From positions 9,527,999 through 9,591,998 of the forward strand of contig OY811976.1 in NCBI GenBank assembly GCA_963681505.1: 64,000 bases of DNA, read 5' to 3'. A program made the translations under genes and the position numbers. Within the stretch, counting starts at the first letter, position 1. Each line of letters begins with the position of its first letter. Shown here piece by piece: positions 10,831-20,905 of this stretch. The notes beneath the pieces are model-generated. The model made no database searches. It had not been told where the DNA came from and saw only the letters and a list, made by a program, of their open reading frames with translations. This DNA is from Eunapius fragilis (taxonomy: Eukaryota > Porifera > Demospongiae > Spongillida > Spongillidae).

Positions 10831-11144
10831 AATATCTATGATTTAGCACGCCAATCGATGAGGGGGGGGGGGGGGGGGGGGGGGGCGGGCAAGGAAATCT
10901 GTATGGACCCCATCGTCCAATACTATAGAGCTTGAAGAGAAGATTACGAATCTGCTTTTAAAATAAAAATCTGACTTAAGAGAAAGGGATTTAAAAATGA
11001 GGGCGTAGGGTGCCACCCTACGCCCCTTACATTTTATCGCATATTCGTATCTTTTTGTTTCATTTCAGATTCACGTGGGAGTCACACCGCTCGATTCCTC
11101 GCAGTGAAAGTAATTCATTAGCACCCAAGTACAATCTGTAGACC

Positions 11145-12837
11145 CAGGGGCGGCGGAAGCCTATCATATTTGGGGGGGCTAAACTGAACAAACGATAATG
11201 ATTTCATGACCACATGAATTTCGTTTCAAAGCACCAGTAAAAACTACAGTACCAAAGTATCTGGTGCGTTCGTCGTGGCAACATCAGTGACGTTAGTGTC
11301 TAATGTACCGGGACCTCCTCTCGGGGGTACATTTGCCTACTGCGGTGCTTAGAAAATAAATTTATCCACGTTCAGCCGAAAATAAATTTATCCACGTTCA
11401 GCCAGTTTAACATTTGACAGTGCATGCTCGTTGTACAGGTCCTTTAGAGCTTGGCCCGAAATCCAGCAAAAAGTTCTTGGGCAAGATCTTGGCAGGAGGA
11501 CAAGATCTTACCAGGAGGCCGAGATCTTGCCATATCTTGGGTAAAATCTTGGCCAAGATCTTGGTCAGAACTTGGCCGGCATAATCTTGGCACCTTGGGC
11601 AAGTCTTGGGCAAGTTGGTCAAGATCTTGGGCAGGAATCTTGTCCAAGAACTTTTTGCTGGGAATTGCCAAGGTTCAAGCCAGAGTTTCAAAGTGAAACT
11701 ATTAGACCGCGATATGCATGTAATCTTCTGTACTAACTACGCGTAGCGCGATCGAATAGCTTCACTTCGACGTTCTGGCTTGNNNNNNNNNNNNNNNNNN
11801 NNNNNNNNNNNNNNNNNNNNNNNNNNNNNNNNNNNNNNNNNNNNNNNNNNNNNNNNNNNNNNNNNNNNNNNNNNNNNNNNNNNNNNNNNNNNNNNNNNNN
11901 NNNNNNNNNNNNNNNNNNNNNNNNNNNNNNNNNNNNNNNNNNNNNNNNNNNNNNNNNNNNNNNNNNNNNNNNNNNNNNNNNNATATTTGGGGGGGCTAAA
12001 CTGAACAAACGATAATGATTTCATGACCACATGAATTTCGTTCAAAGCACCAGTAAAAACTACAGTACCAAAGTATCTGGTGCGTTCGTCGTGGCAACAT
12101 CAGTGACGTTAGTGTCTAATGTACCGGACTTCCTCTCGGGGGTACATTTGCCTACTGCGGTGCTTAGAAAATAAATTTATCCACGTTCAGCCGAAAATAA
12201 ATTTATCCACGTTCAGCCAGTTTAACATTTGACAGTGCATGCTCGTTGTACAGGTCCTTTAGAGCTTGGCCGAAATCCAGCAAAAAGTTCTTGGGCAAGA
12301 TCTTGGCAGGAGGACAAGATCTTACCAGGAGGCCGAGATCTTGCCATATCTTGGGTAAAATCTTGGCCAAGATCTTGGTCAGAACTTGGCCGCATAATCT
12401 TGGCACCTTGGGCAAGTTGGTCAAGATCTTGGGCAGGAATCTTGTCCAAGAACTTTTTGCTGGGAATTGCCAAGGTTCAAGCCAGAGTTTCAAAGTGAAA
12501 CTATTAGACCGCGATATGCATGTAATCTTCTGTACTAACTACGCGTAGCGCGATCGAATAGCTTCACTTCGACGTTCTGGCTTGGGTCTGCTTGGGACCA
12601 GAGAAAAATAATTAGAGCCTGGAAATTCGGGCCAAGCTCTAAACGACTAGCATGCATTGTCAAATGTAAACGGGATGTTAGACTGGCAGAACGTGAATAA
12701 CTGTACACCACGATAGACAAATGTACTCCAGGGAGGACGCCAGGTACATTAGACATATTAATGGAGTACGTGTACTTATATACGGCAGCATATCATCGTC
12801 CGATCGATCGCTAAATTTGGAGGGGCTGAGCCCCCCT

Positions 12838-12870
<33 letters not shown>

Positions 12871-12884
12871 TTCCGCCGCCCCTG
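11145..12884. mobile_element. DNA element with CAGGGGCGGCGGAAG ends and 5-bp TSD, containing the assembly gap
   Basis: Left end CAGGGGCGGCGGAAG, right end CTTCCGCCGCCCCTG, with AGACC directly repeated at 11140-11144 and 12885-12889. The interior holds a segment rich in CTTGG/GATCTTGG words, present twice because of the duplication around the gap. Near the right end is a poly-C run of about 28 bases. Ends and target-duplication length match the element at 8865-9148, so both belong to one family. No transposase is recognised. Confidence 0.8.
11783..11982. other. Assembly gap (200 N)
   Basis: Exactly 200 unknown bases, the usual placeholder for a gap of unknown size. Sequence left of it (11163-11782) and right of it (11983-12584) is nearly identical, differing mainly by 1-2 base indels in homopolymers. 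Confidence 0.98.
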
Positions 12885-13253
12885 AGACCCTCGCTAAAAT
12901 CTAGAGCGATGTAGTTAACATTTTAACCCGGCCGTTCCAGAGATCCGTGTGGTAGCTTTAATTACCGGGTTAAAACATGCTCGAGGTTTTAGCGAGGGTT
13001 TACAAGTTGTACTTGGGTCCTAACTAGCTAATTTCACTGCGAGAAATCTACCGGTGCGAATCTCATGTGAATCTGAAGCAAAACAAAAAAGATAATAAAA
13101 TGTAAGGGGCATAGGGTGGTACCCCTACGCCCTCTTTTAATATCCCCCGTATCTGTTTTCTCTTAAGTCAGATTTTTATTTTAAAAGCAGATTCGTAATT
13201 CTCTCTTCAAGCTCTACAGTATTGGACGATGGAGTCCATACAGATTACTTTGT

Positions 13254-13288
<35 letters not shown>

Positions 13289-13299
13289 ATATAGCGGCA

Positions 13300-13500
13300 T
13301 AATTTATAACATTCCCCGTCCACCAAACTAATTTCATTAGTTGTCTCAGGAAGCGTCGGCCGACCTGATTCTCTAGCCGCTTATGATGCCGCCATTAACC
13401 ATATTTTACAGCCGCCCAACTGTCAAAAATCATTTACATCATCATATACATGTAGCGCTAGGAGGACTTTACGAAGGCTAAATGAAGGCTGCTGTCGTAT
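13300..13500 (+). pseudogene. Remnant of a plus-strand dispanin exon 1 and its flank
   Basis: The stretch CTTATGATGCCGCCATTAAC followed by CATATTTTACAGCCGCCCAACTGTC corresponds to the conserved exon 1 end of P1-P4 (encoding AYDAAVSHNLTSVQPNC), with substitutions and no start or splice donor. The flanks ('aatttataacattccccg', 'aggactttacgaa') also occur around the remnants at 31.6 and 51.1 kb. No further exons follow. Confidence 0.55.
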
Positions 13501-13577
13501 TCAGTACAATCAGGAGTGTATACTGTTAAAAATAATAACCAGAGTAGGACTGATAACCAAAATCCATCCCATGGGAT

Positions 13578-13626
13578 AGTCTGGGGACCCGACTGATGGT
13601 TGTACCATCAGTCGGGTCCCCAGACT
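13578..13626. repeat. Perfect 23-bp hairpin with 3-nt loop
   Basis: AGTCTGGGGACCCGACTGAT plus GGT pairs perfectly with its inverse across the loop TGT. A direct-repeat-like CCCATGGGAT / CCCACGGGAT flanks it. The very short loop is unlike a normal pre-miRNA, and a tiny foldback element is more likely. Confidence 0.8.
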
Positions 13627-13663
13627 TTACCCACGGGATAATATTTTGCGGCCGCTAAGTGCC

Positions 13664-13829
13664 GGCTCGGTCATAGAGAAATTTCACAGCTCGATCATAG
13701 AGAAAAATAAAACATTGGGACTAAGCCAACTATTAGTTTTCATAACGGTTGCTATGAACACTGATGGTTTCTTTAGTTATCAATGTATACGCTTTATTTT
13801 CTCTTGCGAATTTTCTCTATGACCGAGCC
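13664..13829. mobile_element. Small MITE with GGCTCGGTCATAGAGAAA ends
   Basis: The left end GGCTCGGTCATAGAGAAATT is inverted at the right end (AATTTTCTCTATGACCGAGCC, 13809-13829). A second copy of the terminal motif (GCTCGATCATAGAGAAAAAT) lies just inside the left end. The element is about 166 bp and non-coding. Confidence 0.75.
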
Positions 13830-14427
13830 CGTACTGTATCCTGGTAGGACAATTTGAATTTTTGTACAATCTGCCTTCCGCTGACATTATCACCTGTCCT
13901 GGTCGTCACTAGAGTGGAACAAATTGTGTGATCGACCTGTTCAACTTGAAACATTCGTAGTTTAGTGGAGTCATTTTTACTGTGCGGAGCATGCAGCCGC
14001 ATGCACTTAGAGAGTAATATGTATATGCATGCAGCATCTCTATCATTATTTAGTCATGTATGGCCAATGTAGTTATACAACTTTGTTCAAAGACATTGCA
14101 TATGGGTTCAGATACAAGGAACCGGCCCATTTCTGGGAATGTGGACCATTCAAGGACTATGATAGTGGGGGACCCTGAAACAGTTAGTTGAGAAGCCTTG
14201 CTTTACATTTGGATATATGTATACACATTGGGATGTTATAATATACTCTGTTTTGCTGCAGACATAATTGGGACAGGAATTTGTCATCAATTAATCTGTT
14301 ACTCCCTGCAGTATTGATATATAATGAATACTTTAATAACCTCTTACATTTTGCACACAACAAAGATTAGTGTAGAGAAATCACAAATGCACGCGACAGG
14401 CACCAATACACTGAGGTGGTCCTGATG

Positions 14428-14489
<62 letters not shown>

Positions 14490-14622
14490 CACACACACAC
14501 ACACATACACACACAATACACAAACACACTGATATACACACATATGACAATTCTATGCTATAAATATATGTACAGTATCCATTAGATGAGTTCTGTGATC
14601 TGATCCAGTTGGCCTTCAGCAC
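13830..14622. other. Gene-free stretch with an AC microsatellite
   Basis: No coding signal apart from short shadows. A (CA)n tract with CG interruptions runs from about 14428 to 14515. The end of the stretch is the 3' flank of dispanin B, with the 'gttctgtgatctgatccagttggcct' block also found beyond the last exons of A, C and E. Confidence 0.5.
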
Positions 14623-16054
14623 TCAGTCATCAAAATAGTACCATGAGGGCTGGAGAACAAGTAGAGCAAATGTATGAGCAGTCAGGAGACAGACAGGCCT
14701 CCCACACACTTTATGTGTGGGCATTAAAGTCTGATGTTATGGGCTACAGTCTTTGGAAAACCTCAACATCACAATCCACACCTTCTAACACCTACCTTTT
14801 TATACAGCTGAATAAAAAGGGCCACAATGATGTCACTGATTATTGAGGCCATCACAAAAGCTGACAAGTTGAGGTAGACAGCTGATGCACCATAATTCCT
14901 GCTTTTGCGAATATTAGTTGTATTCTCACTCTAAAGGATGAAGTGACATGAATTAGAGCACATTGGCAAGGGCGGATCCAGTTAGGGAGTTCTGGGGGTC
15001 AGGCCCCACCCCCCTCAATGAGGATTATGAACATATGCATTATATCAGTGTTCCGAATTTTAAGCTTTAATTCCCTCTATCTTGCAATTCTGCACGACAA
15101 CTCTTCCGCCCCTCCTCCTAATTAATTATTTATGTAGGATCTTCCTCCCCCCCCCCCCCTCGCCGAATTGCTACTGATTGGTCAGATGTTTTAACTATAA
15201 ATGACCCCCAGTATTATTACGTAATGAAGTTCTATGCTAGTAGTGGTCCCACTATGCCTTAATGATCATCCTTCCTCATTGCAACCTCACACCATAACAA
15301 CTCAAAATCACTCAGTAAAGCATACTCAATGCAATTACCCCTTTTCCTCCTCCCCATTAATTCTGATTCCATCGATTCCCTCAATACCCTACCTTCCTGG
15401 ACATCACCACAGCAGGCACAGAGAACACCAGGGACAGAGGACACACTAACCCAATCACGAACAGGGTTAAAATGGACAGCCACATGTAGCTGGCTGGTAT
15501 GTAGCGTAGTTTAGACTGATTGAAGAATGGTGAGCCCTGGGATGGTGGGGATAAAGGGTGATAAGCATCATGGTGATGATCCAATGGGTGTAAGAGACTT
15601 AGAGCAATGAAAGAAAACACCCCTTTGTTAGCATCACCATAGCAACCATTGGTAACTCTGATCTCTTGTTGATCCTTATAGCAACCACCATGCACTGCCA
15701 GCAGACTATGGTTATGCATGCAAACTAGCTACTATAACTGCTTCTTGTGTAACTAAGGCAGAACTTAGTATTTACACTCAAACTGATAGATATAAATAGG
15801 AGCTAACATACACCCAAGGCCACATACACCCACACCCACACACACACATGCACACACACACACACACCCATACACACACGTCTACATAGGATATGTAGTT
15901 AAAGTTAACAAGACAACACTATGAATATGAACCCCATGCCAGAGATTATCTCTGCCCATGCATGAGATATCGGACCTCGCACACCGAAATGTATTTTCAC
16001 ATATAAAAATATTGTTGAATAGTAAGTCAATTAATGTTGCGACGCCTCCAAAGC

Positions 16055-16100
<46 letters not shown>

Positions 16101-16640
16101 CTATTTCCTTACCACGGTAGCTACACTTCCATGCCCGATATTGTACATCATGGTACCAGGGGGAGGGTACATCTGAGGGGCCTGAGGTACTGCTGTCTGC
16201 ATCAATGGTTGGCCCATCTGCATCTGAGGTGGTTGCATCTGCAATGGCGCTTGTTGTCCTCCCATCCCCATCATCGGCTGTCCCATTGCCATCTGCCCGC
16301 CCTGCTGTCCCATCATCATCGGCTGTCCCATCGCCATCTGCCCGCCCTGTTGTCCCATCGACTGTCCGATTCCCGTCATCGTGAGCCCGCTCTGCTGCCC
16401 CGCTATCATTTGTCCGCCCTCTGACATCATCGGCTGTTCCATTGTCATCCGCCCGTCCTGCTGTCCCGTCCGCATCATCTGCCCGCCGCCCTCCGACATA
16501 CCACTCTCCGGCTGCCCGATCAGTCCCTGGAGGGGAACCAACGGAATGGCTGGTTGACTGACCTGTCCTACTTGAAACGTAATTACTTTCGCTGAATCAT
16601 TTTGCTGCGCGGAGCCAGCGGCACGTTGAGAGCTCATCAT
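14623..16640 (-). CDS. Dispanin B: CD225/dispanin protein with Q/G/M-rich N-terminus, four exons, intact
   Basis: Exons on the minus strand are 16640-16113, 15536-15393, 14930-14796 and 14649-14623; all junctions are GT-AG and phase 0, giving 277 residues. Residues 1-176 are a low-complexity Gln/Gly/Met/Pro cytosolic segment with GQQGGQMAMGQPMM repeats and a MYPPPG box. TM1 is about residues 194-221 (YMWLS...VCPLSLVFSVP), followed by SRK. The TM2 exon (225-269) opens with a polar linker and has GASAVYLN before a second hydrophobic stretch. The last exon encodes only PSWYYFDD. Two hydrophobic segments with an intron between them and a conserved GAxAxYLN/aromatic loop match the CD225/dispanin (IFITM-like) superfamily. 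Vertebrate IFITMs are membrane-remodelling antiviral factors and other dispanins have varied roles, so function here is unknown. It lies head to head with P1. Intron 2 contains a poly-C repeat and lacks the 37-bp array. Intron 1 contains a poly-C run at 16059-16096. Confidence 0.85.
14968..15180. mobile_element. Degenerate GGCGGATCCAG-type element in intron 2 of dispanin B
   Basis: It begins AGGGCGGATCCAGTTAG and has GGGGGTCAGGCCCCACCCCC near the left end and a CCTCCCCCCCC run near the right, as in the 8865 and 11145 elements. The right terminus is not clear, so the boundary is approximate. It interrupts the position where other paralogues carry the 37-bp unit ('gagcacattgg'). Confidence 0.45.
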
Positions 16641-16823
16641 GTAAAGATTACCAGCACTCTAAAGTAATTGGCTAGAGTGTCGGAACCGGCTCGGTAGTTA
16701 TATTAAATAAAGTGCCGGTACCGATTCTGTAGACAGTTCGATTAAAACAATGGAAGCAGCGCCCACACGTCTAATAATAGATTATATATAGAGAGTACTC
16801 TGTCTAATTATAATCGTAAAAAA
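16641..16823. promoter_or_regulatory. Divergent (shared) promoter region of dispanins B and P1
   Basis: Only 183 bp separate the two start codons of oppositely oriented genes. It contains TATATATA at 16783-16790, about 34 bp before the P1 start codon, an AT-rich 'tatattaaata' nearer B, and GC-rich near-palindromes (CCGGCTCGG, GCCGGTACCG) between them. Such spacing is typical of a bidirectional promoter; transcription start sites are not determinable here. Confidence 0.5.
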
Positions 16824-17550
16824 ATGACCAGTAACGAGAATATCGACCGAAACGGCAACCCGCCTCCTGCTTTTGACAACCAGCCTCCTGCTTATGATGC
16901 CACCGTGAGTCATAACCTCACATCCGTCCAACCGAACTGCGAACAACCGGTCATAATGGTAAGATAAATTTAAACTGCCTTGTTAAGTGGCACGTACGTT
17001 CTCGTTCAAAAGTTCCAGGCCCCACCCATCTTTACGCCTCCTGTACAGGGTACGCAGCACCCTAACTACAACGGACCAGCCGACTTCCTCGTGTTGGTAG
17101 TGGTAACCACCATCGTGTGCGCCTTTCTCAATCCTTCTACGTGGTTACTCTTAGGACCTCTCGAGTTAGCAATGGCGGCAGTGGTAAGTATATACGTACA
17201 TTTCAGGGGCGACGGAAGGGGTAAAAAAAGTGTATAATCGCCGTGTATGCTAATAATTTGGTATATTGAATTGTACGCACATATTATATGTAATGAACTG
17301 GTGAAAAATGTGTATAGCCGCCTACATTTTAAAAGTCGTACGTACGTATACGTGCATGCTATACGCCGGTACATACATATCTCGTACTCAGGCTCGGTAT
17401 AAAAAGGCGGTTTGTGAATACCAGAGCGCACAGCACTACATGGAGCTAGCTGTTGCACTGACCTTCTTGAACATCTTTTGGACGTCGACTATTGCCACTA
17501 GCTTGGTAGCTTCGGTTGTGTATTTCAGCCCCTACATAACCAGGCAGTGA
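16824..17550 (+). CDS. Dispanin P1: short CD225/dispanin protein, three exons, intact
   Basis: Exons 16824-16958, 17019-17183 and 17392-17550, all GT-AG and phase 0, give 152 residues. Exon 1 encodes a Pro/Asn-rich N-terminus with PPAF and QPPAYDA motifs (a possible PPxY-like tract). Exon 2 begins APPIFTPPVQG, then N-GPADFLVLVVVTTIVCAFL opens TM1. Exon 3 begins ARYKKAVCEYQSAQHYMELA, which corresponds to the amphipathic loop before TM2 in CD225 proteins, and ends in YITRQ without the Tyr-rich tail of P3. The ATG at 16824 has A at -3 and starts the only in-phase exon. It is paired head to head with B and is more diverged than P2-P4 (loop Trp absent, PSTWLLLG in TM1). Function is unknown beyond family membership. 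Confidence 0.85.
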
Positions 17551-17822
17551 GAAACAATTTTCCACTTGCGCGCACTTATTTATACTGCATGGTGTGCTTT
17601 CTCTCTATAGCTACTAACAACGACATCGGCCAGTTACCCGGTATATACAAAAACTGACGCACTGGATAATAGATGTAATACCATGCAAGATACTGAACTT
17701 CAAGATTGTTTAAAATGACATCAGTGCATGCATGCATTGTTTTTAATCAGGCAACTACTTTTTTTTTTCCACCGTCAATATATATTATGCGTACTCCTAT
17801 ACCAACAAAGCTATTTCATCAG
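17551..17822. other. P1 3' flank, no further feature
   Basis: Non-coding 3' flank of P1; it holds a short T-run near 17759 and no polyadenylation signal I can single out. Confidence 0.35.
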
Positions 17823-18080
17823 TGTTATGTCAAGGCGGCAGTATATATTGAAGATAACACGTCAGACCAGATGTACCTTATAATTGATTGGGCGGCTAGC
17901 TTCTTTGCAACCCTGGTATATTGCGCCTATATTCCCCAGCCACCATATACCTCAACAACTAATGGGGCGCATATCCATCCAAGCTCTGCGCAAGGTCGAT
18001 GGAAGAAGACTCGCGTGGTGCAAGGAGAAAATATTCCAACCTATGGCCAATCCATGGCCAGTGAAAAGCGCAACTTGTAA
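17823..18080 (+). CDS. Possible divergent dispanin TM2 exon downstream of P1
   Basis: An AG acceptor at 17821-17822 opens a frame to the TAA at 18078-18080, in the same phase as dispanin TM2 exons. The translation begins CYVKAAVYIEDNTSDQMYLI and continues into a hydrophobic stretch with DWAASFFATLVYCAYI. This has the pattern of dispanin exon 3 (xYxKAxxYxxxxxxxMYxxIxxAxSF). It could be an alternative last exon of P1 or a relic of another gene. The tail after the hydrophobic segment is polar and resembles nothing. Support is limited to pattern and splice phase. Confidence 0.35.
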   Translation, partial: CYVKAAVYIEDNTSDQMYLIIDWAASFFATLVYCAYIPQPPYTSTTNGAHIHPSSAQGRWKKTRVVQGENIPTYGQSMASEKRNL

Positions 18081-19395
18081 CCAATTAAGCCAGCTAGAAA
18101 ATAAAACTTGGCAGGAAACTGAGTTTATACATATTTCTTTCCATGTCGCGATTGAGGCTGCAGAATATGCCGGCGTATCCAACATTTTTCTCGTAAACAT
18201 AATAATACAGATAAACAAGCTTAAATTACCTACAGTGCCGGCTCCAGCTCGCAAGAACGGAAAATAAGGCATATTCATGGTGTTCATAGTGCAACCTTAT
18301 ATCTACCGATATCGATCGATCTGGACCGCCCTTCACCGAATGAATTTTTATTGATGAAAGCGGTAAGAGTGTGCTATATGTATACCAACAGCTTTCCCAA
18401 CTCCACCATTTATTTTCCGTTGTTGCGAGCTGTGACTTTCCGCTGTTGCGAGCCGGTACTGTACTACCTAATTAAATGTGTCATGCGGGGGGAACCTGGA
18501 GCGCATCTGCGGAGGCTGTCTCGTACCCAGATCGAATAACGTCCAGTAGTGGGTGGTTTACATCACCACTTGCGAATAAGGGTGGGTCACTCGAAGGCGC
18601 AGTTTTAATTATGACGTCACTAGCAACCAGAGTGCAATAACGGAAATGAGAGGCATTAAATGGCTTCGCCGTGTAAGCAAGAGGAGGCGTTGTTGCGATT
18701 TGTAGAAGGGAACGATGTGTTTGTTGTGCTATTGGGAAAGCCCTAGCTTTGCCATTGCTTGCCTTATATGCGTTTGACCACCAATAGAGGAGTTGCATGT
18801 GACGTCGCGCGCGTCTTACAACACTAGTATGTTACTCTAAATATGCGCTGCGTGGGCACGAGACCGGACGGGAACAGGAAAAGAAGGCGGTGGCATACGC
18901 TCACGTGGTACATATTTATAGCGTGCCGTATACATAAATAGCAACATACGTAGATGTAAGTTACGTAACTAAACAATGCAAGACGCACGTGACATCAATT
19001 CAACTCCTCTATTGAAGAAGACCAGCAGCATCGTTTTGTGCATATCTCCGCTGGTTTCGCTGATAAGGCCGCACTTTAGTTTCCCGTCCACCAGTCCTCG
19101 AAAATATGATGCGGGCGGGCGGTGTACATGTATTTCTAATTATGTATTATTGTGAAATGATTATCTCGGTACCCAGACCTTACATAACTGTAACTGCACC
19201 GGAAATATAGGATAAAGCGCAAACACAAAAACAGAGTTAAGTTTTTTTCGTTTTCAGTTGGCACTTGGCTGACAATAGCAGAAGAATGCCAAAATGGCGC
19301 AGGATTTTAATAAGCAGAAAATTTATTCAGTAATACAAAATTAATACAGCATTATGGCCATATATAGCAATAGAGAGGTTGCAGTGTCATCCCGG
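18081..19395. other. No recognisable gene (1.3 kb)
   Basis: Moderately GC-balanced sequence with short overlapping frames on both strands (for example 18481-18798 minus) that lack motifs or splice support. I see no repeat shared with the rest of the window. Confidence 0.4.
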
Positions 19396-19500
19396 GAAGA
19401 TCGACGGCGTGTCCCCAGTTCTGTTACAGGTTGTAAACAATCCGTTACAAGCATTCTGTAACAGAACTGGAGCACCAAAAAACATGGCCGCCGATCTTCT
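19396..19500. repeat. Small inverted repeat next to MITE M copy 2
   Basis: GAAGATCGACGGCGTGTC and CCAGTTCTGTTACAG at the left are inverted at the right as CTGTAACAGAACTGG and GGCCGCCGATCTTC. The whole is a stem of about 45 bp with mismatches, directly left of the foldback element at 19505. Confidence 0.7.
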
Positions 19501-19504
19501 CTCT

Positions 19505-19789
19505 ACAAGTAATAAAAACATTCTCTACACGAGAAGGTTGGTGGTATATAGGAATCAAAGGTGATGGTGGTGTAAAAAGCAAGGGAACAAGGCTTCTGAT
19601 TGAAAAGGAAAAATGAAATAGACCTATATTAGCAGCATGTTGTCATATTTAAATGTGCGTGCTAATATAGGTCTATTTCATTTTTCCTTTTCAATCAGAA
19701 GCCTTGTTCCCTTGCTTTTTACACCACCATCACCTTTGATTCCTATATACCACCAACCTTCTCGTGTAGAGAATGTTTTTATTACTTGT
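19505..19789. mobile_element. Foldback MITE, family M (copy 2)
   Basis: Near-perfect palindrome of 285 bp. The left end is ACAAGTAATAAAAACATTCT and the right end is its inverse. The arms pair over about 125 bp around a short AT-rich centre. Copy 3 at 53133 is nearly identical over the left arm and centre, and copy 1 at 10543 is more diverged. Confidence 0.9.
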
Positions 19790-20905
19790 TTCCTAAATTT
19801 TTCTGGTGGATTTGGTATTGTATTTAGTTCTTGAAACGCATAGAATCAGGTAGCATAAACGTCAACTTGCGCGATCATGACAGGTTTATATTAGAATCTG
19901 CAATTCTGTTGAGGTGTGTACCAAATATTACACTAGTCCCCAGACTATCTCCATTGAGGAGCAAAGGATTGATAAAGGTTAAAAGCGAAGCCATATAATA
20001 CAAAGGATAAATGCACTCTAAGTAAACTGATCTCACGCTATAATCAGATAAACCATGCACCACAATACATGACCAAATTGACGTAATCAACTTTGGCGTT
20101 ATACACACATTTCAAACAGCGCATATTACTATAAAACGGAGAGACGCAGTATCTCTACCGCTGTAACTAAACAATTCCTTCCATTTTAGCGATACACCAT
20201 GCATGCTCATAATTTATCGATCCAACATTTATCGATGCCGTATAAACGTACCTTTGGGTGGTCGTTTTGTTGTTCCTTTCGGTACCGCGCTTGACATACG
20301 CACGTTTTGCAGATCTGGCAGCATCTGGATCTTTCCACTTTTAGATGCTCGAGTGGAATCAGAATTGTCCTCATGAGATTGTATGGTAAAACCATCGAAT
20401 ATGATAACGCTGGTTATATTATACTGGTGCGTCATGAACATTGTGATAGCTGATGTAATGTGCTATTTGTAGATCAACACCAAATAAGGTACTACTAGCT
20501 TCAGCTAATTGCCCGATCGGTTAGGCGTCTAACAGATACCTGAAGATAACATGCGGACACATCCTGAAGCGATTGGTACACATGGCGTGCTTTACAAACG
20601 TTCCTGTCGTGAGTTATGCTATCCCGAAGGAAGAAGAAGAAGAAGACGACGACGGAGGAGAAATTTTAGGTGGGACTGGGTACGGACGATGGGGACGAGT
20701 ATTTTTGTTCTCTAAAAGTACACCGTCTTATGACATATGTATAACGCAGAACTGTTCTCCTTTTTGATATTGCTCGATTGCCACTAAAAGCGAAGTGACC
20801 CGACTCTTGGCTGTCCCGCTAGACGCGAGTGACGTTTTTTTAATGACATTCATGATACTGCAGGATTCCTATATGGAACCTACTCGCGTAGGTTCCGATA
20901 ATACA
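19790..20905 (-). repeat. Repeat family X, copy 2, with a possible exon
   Basis: The segment 20030-20905 is repeated at 53341-54265 and, in part and inverted, at 9865-10260. On the minus strand a frame from 20441 to about 20250 encodes MFMTHQYNITSVIIFDGFTI and then a basic, Ser/Lys-rich stretch ending at an AAAG|GTACGT donor. The copy at 53730 keeps the start but has a deletion inside. This could be the first exon of a transposon gene or of a multicopy gene; I do not recognise it. The right end is a palindrome (GGAACCTACTCGCGTAGGTTCC, 20876-20897). Confidence 0.5.

Larger units (their letters stand above)
10861..13285. mobile_element. Long-TIR foldback element with poly-G/poly-C at both tips, host of a nested insertion
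   Basis: Arms of about 265 bp are inverted: 10861-11130 matches the reverse of about 13010-13285. Shared sequence includes GAAATCTGTATGGA, a TCTTCAAGCTCT block, AAAATCTGACTTAAGAGAAA, the 'gggcgtagggt' block and AGTACAA near the inner end. Both tips are long homopolymers (G at 10862-10885, C at 13256-13285). Another element (11145-12884) lies inside. Between that element and the right arm, 12888-13006 holds a further small stem (ACCCTCGCTAAAA with its inverse). Confidence 0.75.

Noticed and set aside
11407..12498. Paired ORFs on both strands on either side of the N gap
   Set aside because: Generated by CTTGG/GATCTTGG-rich repeat sequence inside a transposable element, duplicated by the gap artefact; no domain.
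18481..18798. 105-codon minus ORF
   Set aside because: No recognisable domain, no splice partners, no paralogue in the window.
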